From: Candidatus Cloacimonadota bacterium
GTDB taxonomy: Bacteria; Cloacimonadota; Cloacimonadia; Cloacimonadales; TCS61
Length of the DNA stretch: 20,387 bases
Reading direction: 5' to 3'
NCBI GenBank assembly: GCA_021108055.1
Contig: JAIORR010000144.1
Span: 1-20,387, forward strand
Shown: positions 1-9,065 of the stretch, piece after piece
Position numbering within the stretch: position 1 is the stretch's first letter
How the letters are laid out: each line of letters opens with the position of its first letter
The notes under the pieces: generated by a model
What the model was told of the DNA's origin: nothing
The model's database searches: none
The model's input: only the letters and a program-made list of their open reading frames with translations
Position numbers and translations under genes: made by a program

Positions 1-55
1 AAAGAAAAAACGATTTTAGTCCTGAATGTAAGCATCATTTTTTTAAGAAATGTAA

Positions 56-1726
56 TCATAATTTCAACATCAAATATGTCTTCCTGTTATTTATCGTAAG
101 AAATACAGCAATGCTATTTACATTCATATATTCTTGTTTGAATTTGTTTGAAACGGGAATAAAGAAAACAGCCTTTTTAAGGTCTGAAACTGTAAAATTC
201 CAATTTTTATATTTAATGTTTCCTTTTTCTGCCAATTGTTTCAAGTATCGAAATCCGATTTTTTTTGCTTTTTTATTTTCGTTTGTTCTCAATAATTCTG
301 GAAAGAAATGCGAATTTGTAATATAGCACCAATCCCAACGCAGACAGTCGAAAAAGAATGACCTCATTTCCGGGAACTGTTTCTCAATAAATTCAAATAA
401 GAGAGAAGAATTACTATGCCAGTTTTTAGTCTCAATTTCATAATTCATTTTCTCACAGAAATCTTTCAAATCAGAAAAGAATTTGAAAGGGGAATCATAT
501 TTCTTAACTAAGTTTTCTATAGTCGTTTTAAATTTTTGTGAATTATAAAATATATTCAGCAGGTTTTCGATTTTTCGAATGAGTATAAACTCGGAATATG
601 ACAGCCATTTATTTTCCAGTATCCGGTAAGGAGCTTCTTCCAGACACTTTATCTCAAATTCATCTCTTTTCGTATCCATTTCGGTTCCCGGCAGGATCTT
701 TAAAAATCCAAGCTGGAAATGATCTGCCCGCAGAGAATATATTTTATCGAATGACTTCTGCAGGCTTGACATGTTTTCGAACGGTAAGCCAGCTATCAAA
801 TCTACATGAATATGGATATTTCTTAAAGAGAGCAATCTTTCAATTTTTTCTCCAGTCGATTTCCATTCATCATAACGATTGATGGCTTTCAATGTAGCCG
901 GGTTCGTAGATTGTATTCCAATTTCAAATTGGAAAAGATCTTCCGGACATCTTGATAGTATTTGAAAATCTTTTTCTTCAAGAAGTGCAGGAAATATCTC
1001 GAAGTGAAATTTTGTTTCCGGTTTGGTGGCGATCAGGAATCTCCAGATATTTCTGGCATGTTCTCGATCTGCATTGAATGTTCTATCCACAAATTTTATT
1101 ATCTTCGGTTTTTTTTCAATTAAATAACGTAACTCTTTCTTAACCAATTCGATATCTCTGAACTCGAGTACCTGATCATTTCGGGACGATAGACAGTAAC
1201 TGCATTTAAAGGGGCAGCCGCGGCTGCTTTCATAATAGATGTATTTTTTATTCAAATCAGGAAAATCTCTTTCTGAATATGGGAAAGGGATATCAGAAAG
1301 GGAAGGGTTTCGGATCGAGATAATTCTGTCGGATAATCTAAGTTCGTGTTCAAGAACATGATAAAATCCTGTTTCACCGGCTCCACAAACGATAAAATCT
1401 ATTTCGGGTAATCTGCGTAACCAGTTCGGTGCATTATAACTTACTTCCGGTCCGCCTAAGATGATCTTGCAATCGGGAAGAATTTTCTTTATTTCAGGGA
1501 TCAGAGATCTTATAATTGCACTATTCCAGATATAAACGGAAAAGGCAATAATATCCGGTTTTTTTTCGTACAAATATCTAAGTATATCGAGATAATATTG
1601 ATTAATAGAGAATTCTAATAAGTATACTTCATATTGAAGGTCTTTTATGTAATTCCTTAAATAATACAAAGCCAGATTTGAATGTGTGAACCTTGCATTA
1701 ATACCTGCAAGAACCAATTTTATCAT
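56..1726 (-). CDS. B12-binding-domain radical SAM protein, DUF4080 type
   Basis: The 556-residue protein starts with a Rossmann-like cobalamin-binding region (about 1-130), including NARFTHSNLAL near residue 10 and LGGPEVSYN near 90. This opening is characteristic of the B12-binding radical SAM group that ends in a DUF4080 domain. The radical SAM core follows, with the 4Fe-4S cysteines C171, C175 and C178 (RGCPFKCSYC). The C-terminal 180 or so residues are probably the DUF4080 part. The classic DxHxxG B12 motif is not visible, so cobalamin may bind base-on or not at all. It should use SAM reductively for radical chemistry in the cytoplasm; the substrate is unknown. It lies 13 nt after the nucleotidyltransferase stop, so the two are probably cotranscribed. 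There is no strong Shine-Dalgarno before this ATG, which suggests coupled translation. Family assignment is solid; function is open. Confidence 0.9.
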   Translation of the reverse strand: MIKLVLAGINARFTHSNLALYYLRNYIKDLQYEVYLLEFSINQYYLDILRYLYEKKPDIIAFSVYIWNSAIIRSLIPEIKKILPDCKIILGGPEVSYNAPNWLRRLPEIDFIVCGAGETGFYHVLEHELRLSDRIISIRNPSLSDIPFPYSERDFPDLNKKYIYYESSRGCPFKCSYCLSSRNDQVLEFRDIELVKKELRYLIEKKPKIIKFVDRTFNADREHARNIWRFLIATKPETKFHFEIFPALLEEKDFQILSRCPEDLFQFEIGIQSTNPATLKAINRYDEWKSTGEKIERLLSLRNIHIHVDLIAGLPFENMSSLQKSFDKIYSLRADHFQLGFLKILPGTEMDTKRDEFEIKCLEEAPYRILENKWLSYSEFILIRKIENLLNIFYNSQKFKTTIENLVKKYDSPFKFFSDLKDFCEKMNYEIETKNWHSNSSLLFEFIEKQFPEMRSFFFDCLRWDWCYITNSHFFPELLRTNENKKAKKIGFRYLKQLAEKGNIKYKNWNFTVSDLKKAVFFIPVSNKFKQEYMNVNSIAVFLTINNRKTYLMLKL

Positions 1727-1739
1727 AAGACAGGCTCGA

Positions 1740-2453
1740 CTATAATGAGAATAATTCCTTTGCCTTTTCCAGGTCTTCCGGGAAATCTATTTCGATGCAG
1801 GGAGCATTACCTGTTGGAACAGCTTTCAGGAAAACATCTTTTGCCAGAAGATTCACAGCATATTCAAAATAATTGTTTTCCTGCTTATTGTCGATTCCAT
1901 ATTGAAGATAATGTTTGAAGGCAGGAAGAACATCAAGATTGAATTTTCCTATTCCTATAAATTCTCCAGCACAATCCGGAATATTTAATTTCTTTCCAAT
2001 TTCCAAAATTTTATCTTTTCCATCGATGATCATTTTAACTTCTTCTTCTTCGCATGATTTAGTTTCAAGAAGAAGTTCCGAATATTTCGATCTTTTTGCG
2101 ATCTTTTTCAGAAGTTCACTTTGAAATAGAACATCTGCATTAAAGTATATGAAATCTTCATCAAAATATTCTCTTGTAAGCCATAAAGAATAGAGCGTAT
2201 TAGTTACGTCATAAATAGGATTTTCGACAAAAATGACTTGATCGGTTTTAAGTATTTCAAGGACGTGAGCTTCCAGAATTTCCTTTTTATAACCCAATAC
2301 AATCACGAAACTTGTAATGCCTGCTTTTTTACAACTTTCAATCTGATGGTGGATTATCGATCTTTCTCCGATCTTGATCATACTTTTGGGAAGTCCTTCG
2401 GATACCGTTTGAAGTCTTTTTCCAATACCTGCGGCTAAAATAATTGCTTTCAT
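1740..2453 (-). CDS. Nucleotidyltransferase, phosphocholine/sugar-phosphate cytidylyltransferase type
   Basis: A 237-residue protein with the NTP_transferase fold. The nucleotide-binding signature LAAGIGKRL is at residues 6-14, followed by a lysine in GLPKSMI, and FNADVLF contains the metal-binding Asp region. The NTLYSLWL segment resembles LicC-like CTP:phosphocholine cytidylyltransferases, so the likely reaction is transfer of a nucleotide to a phosphorylated small molecule for surface-glycan decoration. The exact substrate cannot be read from sequence. I chose the ATG at 2451-2453 because AAGGA lies 6 nt upstream on the minus strand and MKAIILAAG is the normal family N-terminus. The frame stays open far upstream but there it runs antisense to the ATPase gene. 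It is the first gene of a two-gene operon with the radical SAM gene. Confidence 0.88.
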   Translation of the reverse strand: MKAIILAAGIGKRLQTVSEGLPKSMIKIGERSIIHHQIESCKKAGITSFVIVLGYKKEILEAHVLEILKTDQVIFVENPIYDVTNTLYSLWLTREYFDEDFIYFNADVLFQSELLKKIAKRSKYSELLLETKSCEEEEVKMIIDGKDKILEIGKKLNIPDCAGEFIGIGKFNLDVLPAFKHYLQYGIDNKQENNYFEYAVNLLAKDVFLKAVPTGNAPCIEIDFPEDLEKAKELFSL

Positions 2454-2478
2454 AAAATTCCTTTTCAGTTTTTTATTT

Positions 2479-2507
2479 TGGATAATTTCTTCACTTTTAT
2501 TCGTCAA
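2479..2507 (-). promoter_or_regulatory. Candidate promoter for the minus-strand operon
   Basis: Read on the minus strand, TTGACG (2507-2502) is followed after 17 nt by TATCCA (2484-2479), about 25 nt before the start codon of the nucleotidyltransferase. The -35 is 5/6 and the -10 is 3/6 to the sigma-70 consensus. It lies in the 163-bp divergent gap where a promoter is required. AT-rich DNA produces such matches by chance, so support is modest. Confidence 0.4.
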
Positions 2508-2531
2508 TGATTTTCTTCCGAACAGATGTTT

Positions 2532-2560
2532 TTGATAGACAGATTTAATTAAAATAAATT
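2532..2560 (+). promoter_or_regulatory. Candidate promoter for the Mrp-type ATPase
   Basis: TTGATA at 2532-2537 (5/6) and TAAATT at 2555-2560 (4/6) are separated by 17 nt and face the ATPase gene. Transcription would begin near 2567, leaving a leader of about 50 nt. It sits back to back with the minus-strand candidate in the same divergent gap. The evidence is motif and position only. Confidence 0.4.
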
Positions 2561-2616
2561 GTTTGCTGAAAAGAAAATATGAATTACATTGTTGTAGAAA
2601 AATTAAGGAGTCAATA

Positions 2617-3447
2617 ATGAAAATAGAAGAAATGAAAAAGACTGAGCCTAATGCAGGAGATATTCGTCTGCAAAAGAACCTGGACAGGATCAAACATAAA
2701 CTGATCGTAATAAGCGGGAAGGGTGGTGTTGGTAAAAGCACGGTAGCGGTAAATGTGGCATATGCTCTTGCCGAGCAGAATAAAAAAGTTGGTATTCTCG
2801 ATGTTGATATCCATGGTCCATCGATTGCAAAAATGCTGGGAATCGAAGGTAAAAGATTGCAAATTTCCGGTTCGGAAAAATATCCTGCACCGATTAAAGT
2901 CAAAGACAATCTCTGGGCTTTAACCATTGCATCGATGCTAAGTAACCCCGATGAACCGATAATCTGGAGAGGACCGCTGAAAATTGGAGCCATAAAGCAA
3001 TTTCTGCAGGATATACAGTGGCCTGAACTTGATTACCTCATCATAGATTCACCGCCGGGAACAGGCGACGAACCTTTAAGTGTTGTACAAATGATTAAAA
3101 ATGTTGATGGTTCGCTGATAGTTTCTACTCCGCAGGATATTGCACTTCTGGATGCAAGAAAAACTATAAAATTTTCTCAAAAGTTAAATGTTCCGGTTTT
3201 AGGGATAATAGAAAATATGAGCACTTTTGTCTGCCCGCATTGTGGTGAAAAAATCGATATCTTTTCCGGGTTAGGTGTAGAAAAAGCTGCAAAGGATTTC
3301 AATATAGAAATACTTGGTAAAATACCTATCGATGTTAATATCGTTCGCAGTGGTGACAAAGGGAAATCATATCTGGAAAATTTCAAGCATTTAGCTCCGG
3401 CAAAGGAAATCCAAAATATCGTCTCTAAAATAATAAAAAAAGTATAA
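2617..3447 (+). CDS. Mrp/ApbC-family P-loop ATPase (Fe-S carrier type)
   Basis: A 276-residue MinD/ParA-like ATPase. The deviant Walker A motif SGKGGVGKST spans residues 33-42, with signature lysine K35 and P-loop K40. DVDIHGPS, the switch/Walker B segment YLIIDSPPGTGDEPL and ENMS are all typical of Mrp/NBP35 proteins. Near the C-terminus C206-P-H-C209 forms the CxxC that in family members bridges a 4Fe-4S cluster in the dimer. The N-terminal MIP18/DUF59 domain of many Mrp proteins is absent, giving the short ApbC form common in anaerobes. It probably carries or assembles Fe-S clusters in the cytoplasm. The ATG at 2617 has AAGGAG 6 nt upstream (2605-2610); a start 18 codons earlier has no such signal. 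The gene stands alone, with 174 bp before the next operon. Confidence 0.93.
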   Translation: MKIEEMKKTEPNAGDIRLQKNLDRIKHKLIVISGKGGVGKSTVAVNVAYALAEQNKKVGILDVDIHGPSIAKMLGIEGKRLQISGSEKYPAPIKVKDNLWALTIASMLSNPDEPIIWRGPLKIGAIKQFLQDIQWPELDYLIIDSPPGTGDEPLSVVQMIKNVDGSLIVSTPQDIALLDARKTIKFSQKLNVPVLGIIENMSTFVCPHCGEKIDIFSGLGVEKAAKDFNIEILGKIPIDVNIVRSGDKGKSYLENFKHLAPAKEIQNIVSKIIKKV

Positions 3448-3531
3448 AGCTGATCTCCTTCAGAGTTCTGCATTGCCTTGCTTTTTCTTTATCACGTTCC
3501 TTGATATATGTCAGGTATCATTCTAATAAAG

Positions 3532-3594
3532 TATAATTTTTTTCAATAATATTATGAATCAGTTTCTTGACAATCAGTTGCAACAAAATTTAAT
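3532..3594 (+). promoter_or_regulatory. Candidate promoter region of the kinase operon
   Basis: Two partial signals lie in the 174-bp gap before the giant kinase gene. One is a perfect TATAAT at 3532-3537 without a good -35. The other is a perfect TTGACA at 3567-3572 with ATTAAT (4/6) after 16 nt at 3589-3594. The second would leave a very short leader before the AAGGAG at 3610-3615. I cannot decide between them, and both are weak predictions. Confidence 0.3.
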
Positions 3595-3621
3595 CGGTTA
3601 ATCAGAAAAAAGGAGCGTAAG

Positions 3622-6600
3622 ATGATCATAGACTCCCGGTATAAAGTACTAAAAAATCTCGGTGCCGGAATGTGGGCTACCGTATATAAAGTCAAAGATC
3701 TCAGAACGAATAAAACGTATGCATTAAAACTTTTCCAGATGCTCGATGCAGAAAGTTTGTATGAAAAATTCACCGCAGAAGACATGCATCACATCACTAA
3801 ACTGCAGCATCCAAACTTGATCCATGTCTCTGATTTTGGTAATTTTGGGAAACACATTTACTGCCTTAGCGAATATTTTGAAGGTAAGACCTTAAGTAAT
3901 TTCAGATTTAAAAAATCCAGTATCGATCTGCTTTATGATATTATTATTCAGGTTTGTTATGCCCTTAATGCTCTTCACAGCCAGAATATCATTCATAAAG
4001 ATCTGAAACCAGATAACGTTATTTACAGAATTAAGGATAATAAAATACATTTGAAGGTTATGGATTACGGATTTACAAAGATTGATATGGCTCGATCAAA
4101 TCAGAGAGTAGGGAGTGTTCTGCCATATATTGCTCCAGAAGTTTATCTTGGTAAAAAAGCTGTTATTCAAAGTGATTTTTATTCTATGGGAGCAATACTG
4201 TATAAGATAACTACCGGAAGTCTGCCATATACGATTGAACAGATATCAAGAATAATGGCAGGAGACAAGTATAATATTTTTCCAAAATTTCCAAAAGAAC
4301 TGAATCCGGATATTCCTGACGGACTCGAAAAACTGATATTAAAGCTCCTTGAGAGAAATCCTGAAGATAGGTTCAAGAATATTGAGACAATAATTTCTTA
4401 TATCAATACGATTCAATTAAAGAAATATCTTTTTTCTCGAAGATGGTCTATTGTAAATAATATTCAGTTCAGTGATTATATTGTCAGAGAAAATTATTCT
4501 CATCAACTGTTAGATTATATACCAATAATTTCACGCGGAAATGGTAAGATCATTTCGCTCTCTGCGGGAAAAGGACTGGGAAAAAACAATGTTCTCACTC
4601 TATTCCGCTATCATCTTCTTACAGATGAATATTACATTTTTGATTATGAATGCGGACATAAGAACAAAGATCCGTTCTTTGCCTTGATAAAAGAATTTTA
4701 TTGTGCTGTGGAAAATAATAAACAATTAGCTTCAGACCTTTCAAATATCTCACAGAAATTAAGTGGTTACCTTTTTAAGTCGGAAGAGAATGTAGCCCAG
4801 AAAGTACAGAATGAGAAAGAACTTGATATCGATTTTCAATCTGCATCGAATTTTATTTTTCATCTTTCGGAAAATAAGCCTTTGATATATATAATTCGTG
4901 CTGCGGAATATTTAGGAAAAGAAGTCTTCGATTTTGTTAATTTTATCTCAAAAAATATCACAAATCGCAAGGTATTGATCATTCTCAGTTTGAATGATCC
5001 CAGGAAATTAAAAGGTTTGATACATCCTGCCCAAATAAAGATCGAAGCACTTAACTTCTTTCAAGCAAAAAAGTATATTGAGCGACTTCTAATGGAAACG
5101 CCGCCAGATGATTTTATTGATAAAATTTGGAAGAGATCGAATGGGAATCCACTGTTCATTGAACAGATATTAATAGACCTGACCCAGAAAAAAGAAATTT
5201 GGAAGTACAATAAATTTAATTTTGACTATAATCTGAATGATTATGAACTTCCTGATGAAATCGTTCAGGCTATTTACTTGAGGATGACTCATCTTTCTAA
5301 AATTAATTATCGATATTTTAAAAAATTATCTGCTGTCCATACACCTCTTTCGAATAAACTTATCAAATATATTTTGGATATTGATGATAAAGAATTGTTC
5401 TTGCTGTTGGAAGACAGCTTGAATAATGAACTTATGATGAAGAAAAATAATTTCTATTTTATCACTTTTAAAGAAGCAAGAAATAGATTTCTTAACGAAA
5501 CATCGGAAAAAACAAAGAAAATCGTTTCGAGTAAGGTGTTGAAATTTTTTGAAAATAAAGCAGTAACTGAAGATCTTGTTATCATTGGTTTTATTAAACA
5601 CGCTGAATATATAAATGATTATGTTTCTATGCGGAAATATAACCTGCTTCTTGCAAAATTGTATTCGGAAAAACAAATGTACGATAAATCTTTCAATGAA
5701 ATTTGCAAGGTTATCGAACTGGATTTTTCAAAGAAAATTAAATTAAGTGAGAACGATCTGAAAAACGATTTAATGCTTCTTTTAGATAAATCGAGGTGGG
5801 TTAGATCCGATGAAATACCTGAAAAGATCAAATACTACATCAGGAAAATGCCAGATGATGCCAATAAACAAATGATCATGGGTACTTTTTATCTTGAACT
5901 GGAGAAATATCAATTTGCTCAAAAAAGATTAGAACGAGCTTTGAGAATATCAATAATCGAAAAACAAAAAATATTTATTATTCTTAAACTTTGTAAAGTA
6001 TATTTATTCCGAAACAATTATGAGAAGTTGAATTCTTGTCTGAAGAAATTAGAGAATTATAAATTATCTGATGTTCAGGAAATCGAGTATATCGGTTTTA
6101 AAGCTCTGGCTTTCAGTTTTACCACTGGAATAGATGAAGGAATAAATTTAATCGAGGAATATCTTCCAACAGTAAAAACCAAAAACAACGTGAATTACTT
6201 TATCAGATTGGGAACATTACATAACGATCTTGCGGTTTTGTATCATAAGAAAAAGCTACTCGATGAAGCTGATAAGAATTTCGAGATAGCCAGAAAGATC
6301 TGGGAGAACATTCATTTCAAAAGAAAACTTGGAGCAGTTTACAATAATATTGGCGATGTTGCTCTTATTAAAGGTGATACGGAGAAAGCATTTGAATATT
6401 TCAGAAAAGCATTGCAGATATGTTCCCAGGTAGATTGCAAACGGATAAAAGTGCTCAGTTTACTCAATCATGGTCAGGCTTACATCAAACAAGGGCATTT
6501 TAATATTGCAGAGAAATATCTGAAAGATGCCTTAAATACATGTCTGGTTCTGGAAACAAAACCCTTTCATTCTTCCATTATAAATAATCTTGCCATCGCC

Positions 6601-9051
6601 AAAAGCAAGATAAATAATTTTGGATATTATATAAATTTTATTCAAAAAAATGTTCCGGACATCATTAAAGGAAATATATACAAAATTACACCATTAACCA
6701 AAACCTATTTTTATTATTTATATGAAATAGGGGATTACAATAAAATTGAAATTTTATTAAAAAAAACGGAGAATCTCTTTATCGAGCACAAAGAACATGA
6801 ATTTTATTACCAGATGTTAGGTTTTTTATTCCTCCATAAGAAAGATTATCCAAATGCAATAACAAATATTGAACTTGCTTTTAAATATTCGAAACAGAAT
6901 AAAAGCAATTATGCTCAGACAATAAATTATATCCGCCTGATAGAATGCTATCTGGCTTTGGGTGATATTAAAAAATCTTATGAATTATGCAGGAAAGCAG
7001 AGCTCCTCTGCGAGAAAAATTTCTTTAGATATTGGGAAACCGTATTAGATTTGAATAAGATCAAGATCCAGCTGCTCGACGAAAATATAAATCTTCGTGA
7101 ATTGCTTCGTAAACTTCAAAGAATCGAACTTTATGTGAATGATAATCATTTGTTCATCCTGGAAATCGAAGTTTATAGTTTGATGTTGCAGATATATGCG
7201 GAACTGAATATCAAAAGTAAAGCTGAATCGTTGTTCGAGCAATATAAAAAGAAAATTGAAAAAGCAGTTGTAGGACTTCCGGATCTGGATAGAGAAATGT
7301 ATCTTGAAAAAAGAAAATTCTATCTCACAAATTACACCGGCTTAAAAACCGTAAAGATCGTTCCTCATATTATTCACGATACGGATAGATGGCATGAAGA
7401 GCTTTTTGATATCTTGAAATTAAAAGAGATTAGCAGAATGAAATATTTCATCAACAGAACAATTCGCAATCTCTTGTCACCATATTATTATGCAATAGCT
7501 CTGAAAGATGAAATAGATAAATGTGCAAAACCATTTCTGAAATTCAATATAGATATTGATGTTTTGTATTCGGAAAAATTCCTGGAAAACATTAAATCGT
7601 GCTTTGAAGAAAGCAGGATAATTCAGAAAAAGATAAGCAATAACCATATTCTTTTTGTTCCGCTGAAGATCAAGACTGCCGAAGTAGGTTGTATGATTAT
7701 TGCAGATAAAGGAGAATTACCATTTCTTGCTTCGGAAAAAGAAGTAATAAAAAATCTCAGATTGTATCTTACTTCCATACTTCTGCGGATCAATGAATTT
7801 GAAGCATTGAACAACGATATGGAATTGATGACCAAACTGGTTGAGACCACTCAAAATTTCTTCTCTATTCTTAATATAGATAAATTGGAACAGGAAGTAA
7901 TTGCATTCGTACTTGATTTTATAGGTGGGAGCAGAGGATTCCTGATAAAAAAAGATAAATATGAAAATTATATTTACAAAGTTGCATTGGACGATTCAAA
8001 ACACATACTGAAAAGTTATGCATATATCAGTAAAGCAGTTCTCAGCGAAGTTCAAAAGCTGAAGAATCCAATTAATATCGTAAATGCAAAAGAAAATAAA
8101 ATATTCGATAGTTACATCGATTTCAGAAGTGAATCACATTCGATTTATTGTGCTCCTATTCTCATCGATGGAGTTATTTATGGATTCCTATATATTGATA
8201 ATTATAATTCCAGTGAAAATAAAATGAAGATAAACCCGGAATTCATGAGACTTCTTCTGATCCAGATTTCAGTTGCTTTTAAAAATGCAATGCAATATGA
8301 GATATTAATGCATAAAAATCAGGAGATCAGTTCTCTGGATGATCTGAAGAAAGATTTTATCAATATTATTTCTCATGAATTGAAAACCCCGCTGGTTTCT
8401 ATGCAAGGATATATGAATAGATTGAAGAAAGTGAAATTCCCTCAAAAAGAATACTTTGTAAAGGCAGAGGAAAGTGCTGATAAACTTAATTCGATCATAA
8501 AAGATCTGATCAACTTCAATAAATACCAGATGATGGGTGAAATAGAAAAAACTCCTGTGAGTGTAAATAGCATCTTAAATGCAATTAAAGATGAAACTGA
8601 GATCATATCTAAAGACAGACACATGCAGATCAAACTTGAAATCGATAGTAAAATGAAAAGAGCAAAATTGAACTGGGAAGCTTTCTATCTGATGATTTAT
8701 AATATTGTTCTTAATTCTATTCGTTTTACAAAAGATTTTGGGACAATATTGATCGGGGCACGCAGTTCTACTTTCCAGCAGGAAGAAATCGAAGGGAAAG
8801 AAAGTCTTGTCGTTTATATTCAGGATAATGGGATCGGGATACCTGAAGGTGAATTGAAAAAGGTGTTTCAGAAATTCTATGAACTTTCCGATATTATCTC
8901 TCACAGTTCGGGAATGACCGAATTCAAATCCAGCGGTTTGGGTCTTGGCCTTTCCACAGCAGAGCTGATAGCAAAACTTCATAATGGAAAGATATGGATC
9001 AACAGCGAGGAAAATGAAGGGACAACAGTGTTTGTTGCAATTCCATTCTAA
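3622..9051 (+). CDS. Giant hybrid signalling kinase: Ser/Thr kinase, ATPase-like, TPR-like, GAF, histidine kinase
   Basis: An 1809-residue soluble multidomain protein. Residues 7-265 are a Hanks-type kinase: glycine loop LGAGMWATV at 13-21, K36, catalytic loop HKDLKPDN at 125-132 (Lys replaces the usual Arg), DYG at 148-150 instead of DFG, and APE at 171-173. About 290-560 resembles the STAND/AAA module of such proteins, but its P-loop (AGKGLGKN, 315-322) lacks the first Gly and the Ser/Thr, and the Walker B acids are missing (LIYIIRAAEYL, 421-431). A long helical TPR-like stretch runs to about 1230, then a degenerate GAF-like region (about 1255-1395) and a clearer GAF (about 1415-1560). The end is a HisKA/HATPase pair: H1585 in SHELKTP, N-box N1694/N1698, G1 box DNGIGIP at 1735-1741, G2 box GLGLGL at 1772-1777. 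There is no receiver domain and no membrane segment. The architecture recalls the cyanobacterial HstK-type multi-kinases. AAGGAG lies 6 nt before the ATG. It heads a four-gene operon. Confidence 0.92.
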   Translation: MIIDSRYKVLKNLGAGMWATVYKVKDLRTNKTYALKLFQMLDAESLYEKFTAEDMHHITKLQHPNLIHVSDFGNFGKHIYCLSEYFEGKTLSNFRFKKSSIDLLYDIIIQVCYALNALHSQNIIHKDLKPDNVIYRIKDNKIHLKVMDYGFTKIDMARSNQRVGSVLPYIAPEVYLGKKAVIQSDFYSMGAILYKITTGSLPYTIEQISRIMAGDKYNIFPKFPKELNPDIPDGLEKLILKLLERNPEDRFKNIETIISYINTIQLKKYLFSRRWSIVNNIQFSDYIVRENYSHQLLDYIPIISRGNGKIISLSAGKGLGKNNVLTLFRYHLLTDEYYIFDYECGHKNKDPFFALIKEFYCAVENNKQLASDLSNISQKLSGYLFKSEENVAQKVQNEKELDIDFQSASNFIFHLSENKPLIYIIRAAEYLGKEVFDFVNFISKNITNRKVLIILSLNDPRKLKGLIHPAQIKIEALNFFQAKKYIERLLMETPPDDFIDKIWKRSNGNPLFIEQILIDLTQKKEIWKYNKFNFDYNLNDYELPDEIVQAIYLRMTHLSKINYRYFKKLSAVHTPLSNKLIKYILDIDDKELFLLLEDSLNNELMMKKNNFYFITFKEARNRFLNETSEKTKKIVSSKVLKFFENKAVTEDLVIIGFIKHAEYINDYVSMRKYNLLLAKLYSEKQMYDKSFNEICKVIELDFSKKIKLSENDLKNDLMLLLDKSRWVRSDEIPEKIKYYIRKMPDDANKQMIMGTFYLELEKYQFAQKRLERALRISIIEKQKIFIILKLCKVYLFRNNYEKLNSCLKKLENYKLSDVQEIEYIGFKALAFSFTTGIDEGINLIEEYLPTVKTKNNVNYFIRLGTLHNDLAVLYHKKKLLDEADKNFEIARKIWENIHFKRKLGAVYNNIGDVALIKGDTEKAFEYFRKALQICSQVDCKRIKVLSLLNHGQAYIKQGHFNIAEKYLKDALNTCLVLETKPFHSSIINNLAIAKSKINNFGYYINFIQKNVPDIIKGNIYKITPLTKTYFYYLYEIGDYNKIEILLKKTENLFIEHKEHEFYYQMLGFLFLHKKDYPNAITNIELAFKYSKQNKSNYAQTINYIRLIECYLALGDIKKSYELCRKAELLCEKNFFRYWETVLDLNKIKIQLLDENINLRELLRKLQRIELYVNDNHLFILEIEVYSLMLQIYAELNIKSKAESLFEQYKKKIEKAVVGLPDLDREMYLEKRKFYLTNYTGLKTVKIVPHIIHDTDRWHEELFDILKLKEISRMKYFINRTIRNLLSPYYYAIALKDEIDKCAKPFLKFNIDIDVLYSEKFLENIKSCFEESRIIQKKISNNHILFVPLKIKTAEVGCMIIADKGELPFLASEKEVIKNLRLYLTSILLRINEFEALNNDMELMTKLVETTQNFFSILNIDKLEQEVIAFVLDFIGGSRGFLIKKDKYENYIYKVALDDSKHILKSYAYISKAVLSEVQKLKNPINIVNAKENKIFDSYIDFRSESHSIYCAPILIDGVIYGFLYIDNYNSSENKMKINPEFMRLLLIQISVAFKNAMQYEILMHKNQEISSLDDLKKDFINIISHELKTPLVSMQGYMNRLKKVKFPQKEYFVKAEESADKLNSIIKDLINFNKYQMMGEIEKTPVSVNSILNAIKDETEIISKDRHMQIKLEIDSKMKRAKLNWEAFYLMIYNIVLNSIRFTKDFGTILIGARSSTFQQEEIEGKESLVVYIQDNGIGIPEGELKKVFQKFYELSDIISHSSGMTEFKSSGLGLGLSTAELIAKLHNGKIWINSEENEGTTVFVAIPF

Positions 9052-9065
9052 TTAAGGAAACAATA

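Noticed and set aside
598..882. 94-codon reading frame on the plus strand
   Set aside because: It lies inside the radical SAM gene in the opposite direction, has no recognisable motif or ribosome-binding site.
2563..2616. 18-codon N-terminal extension of the Mrp-type ATPase
   Set aside because: The ATG at 2617 has AAGGAG at ideal spacing, while the earlier start has no ribosome-binding site and overlaps the putative promoter region.
2454..2993. Upstream extension of the nucleotidyltransferase reading frame by 180 codons
   Set aside because: It runs antisense through the Mrp-type ATPase gene, the family starts at MKAIILAAG, and AAGGA lies just before the ATG at 2453.
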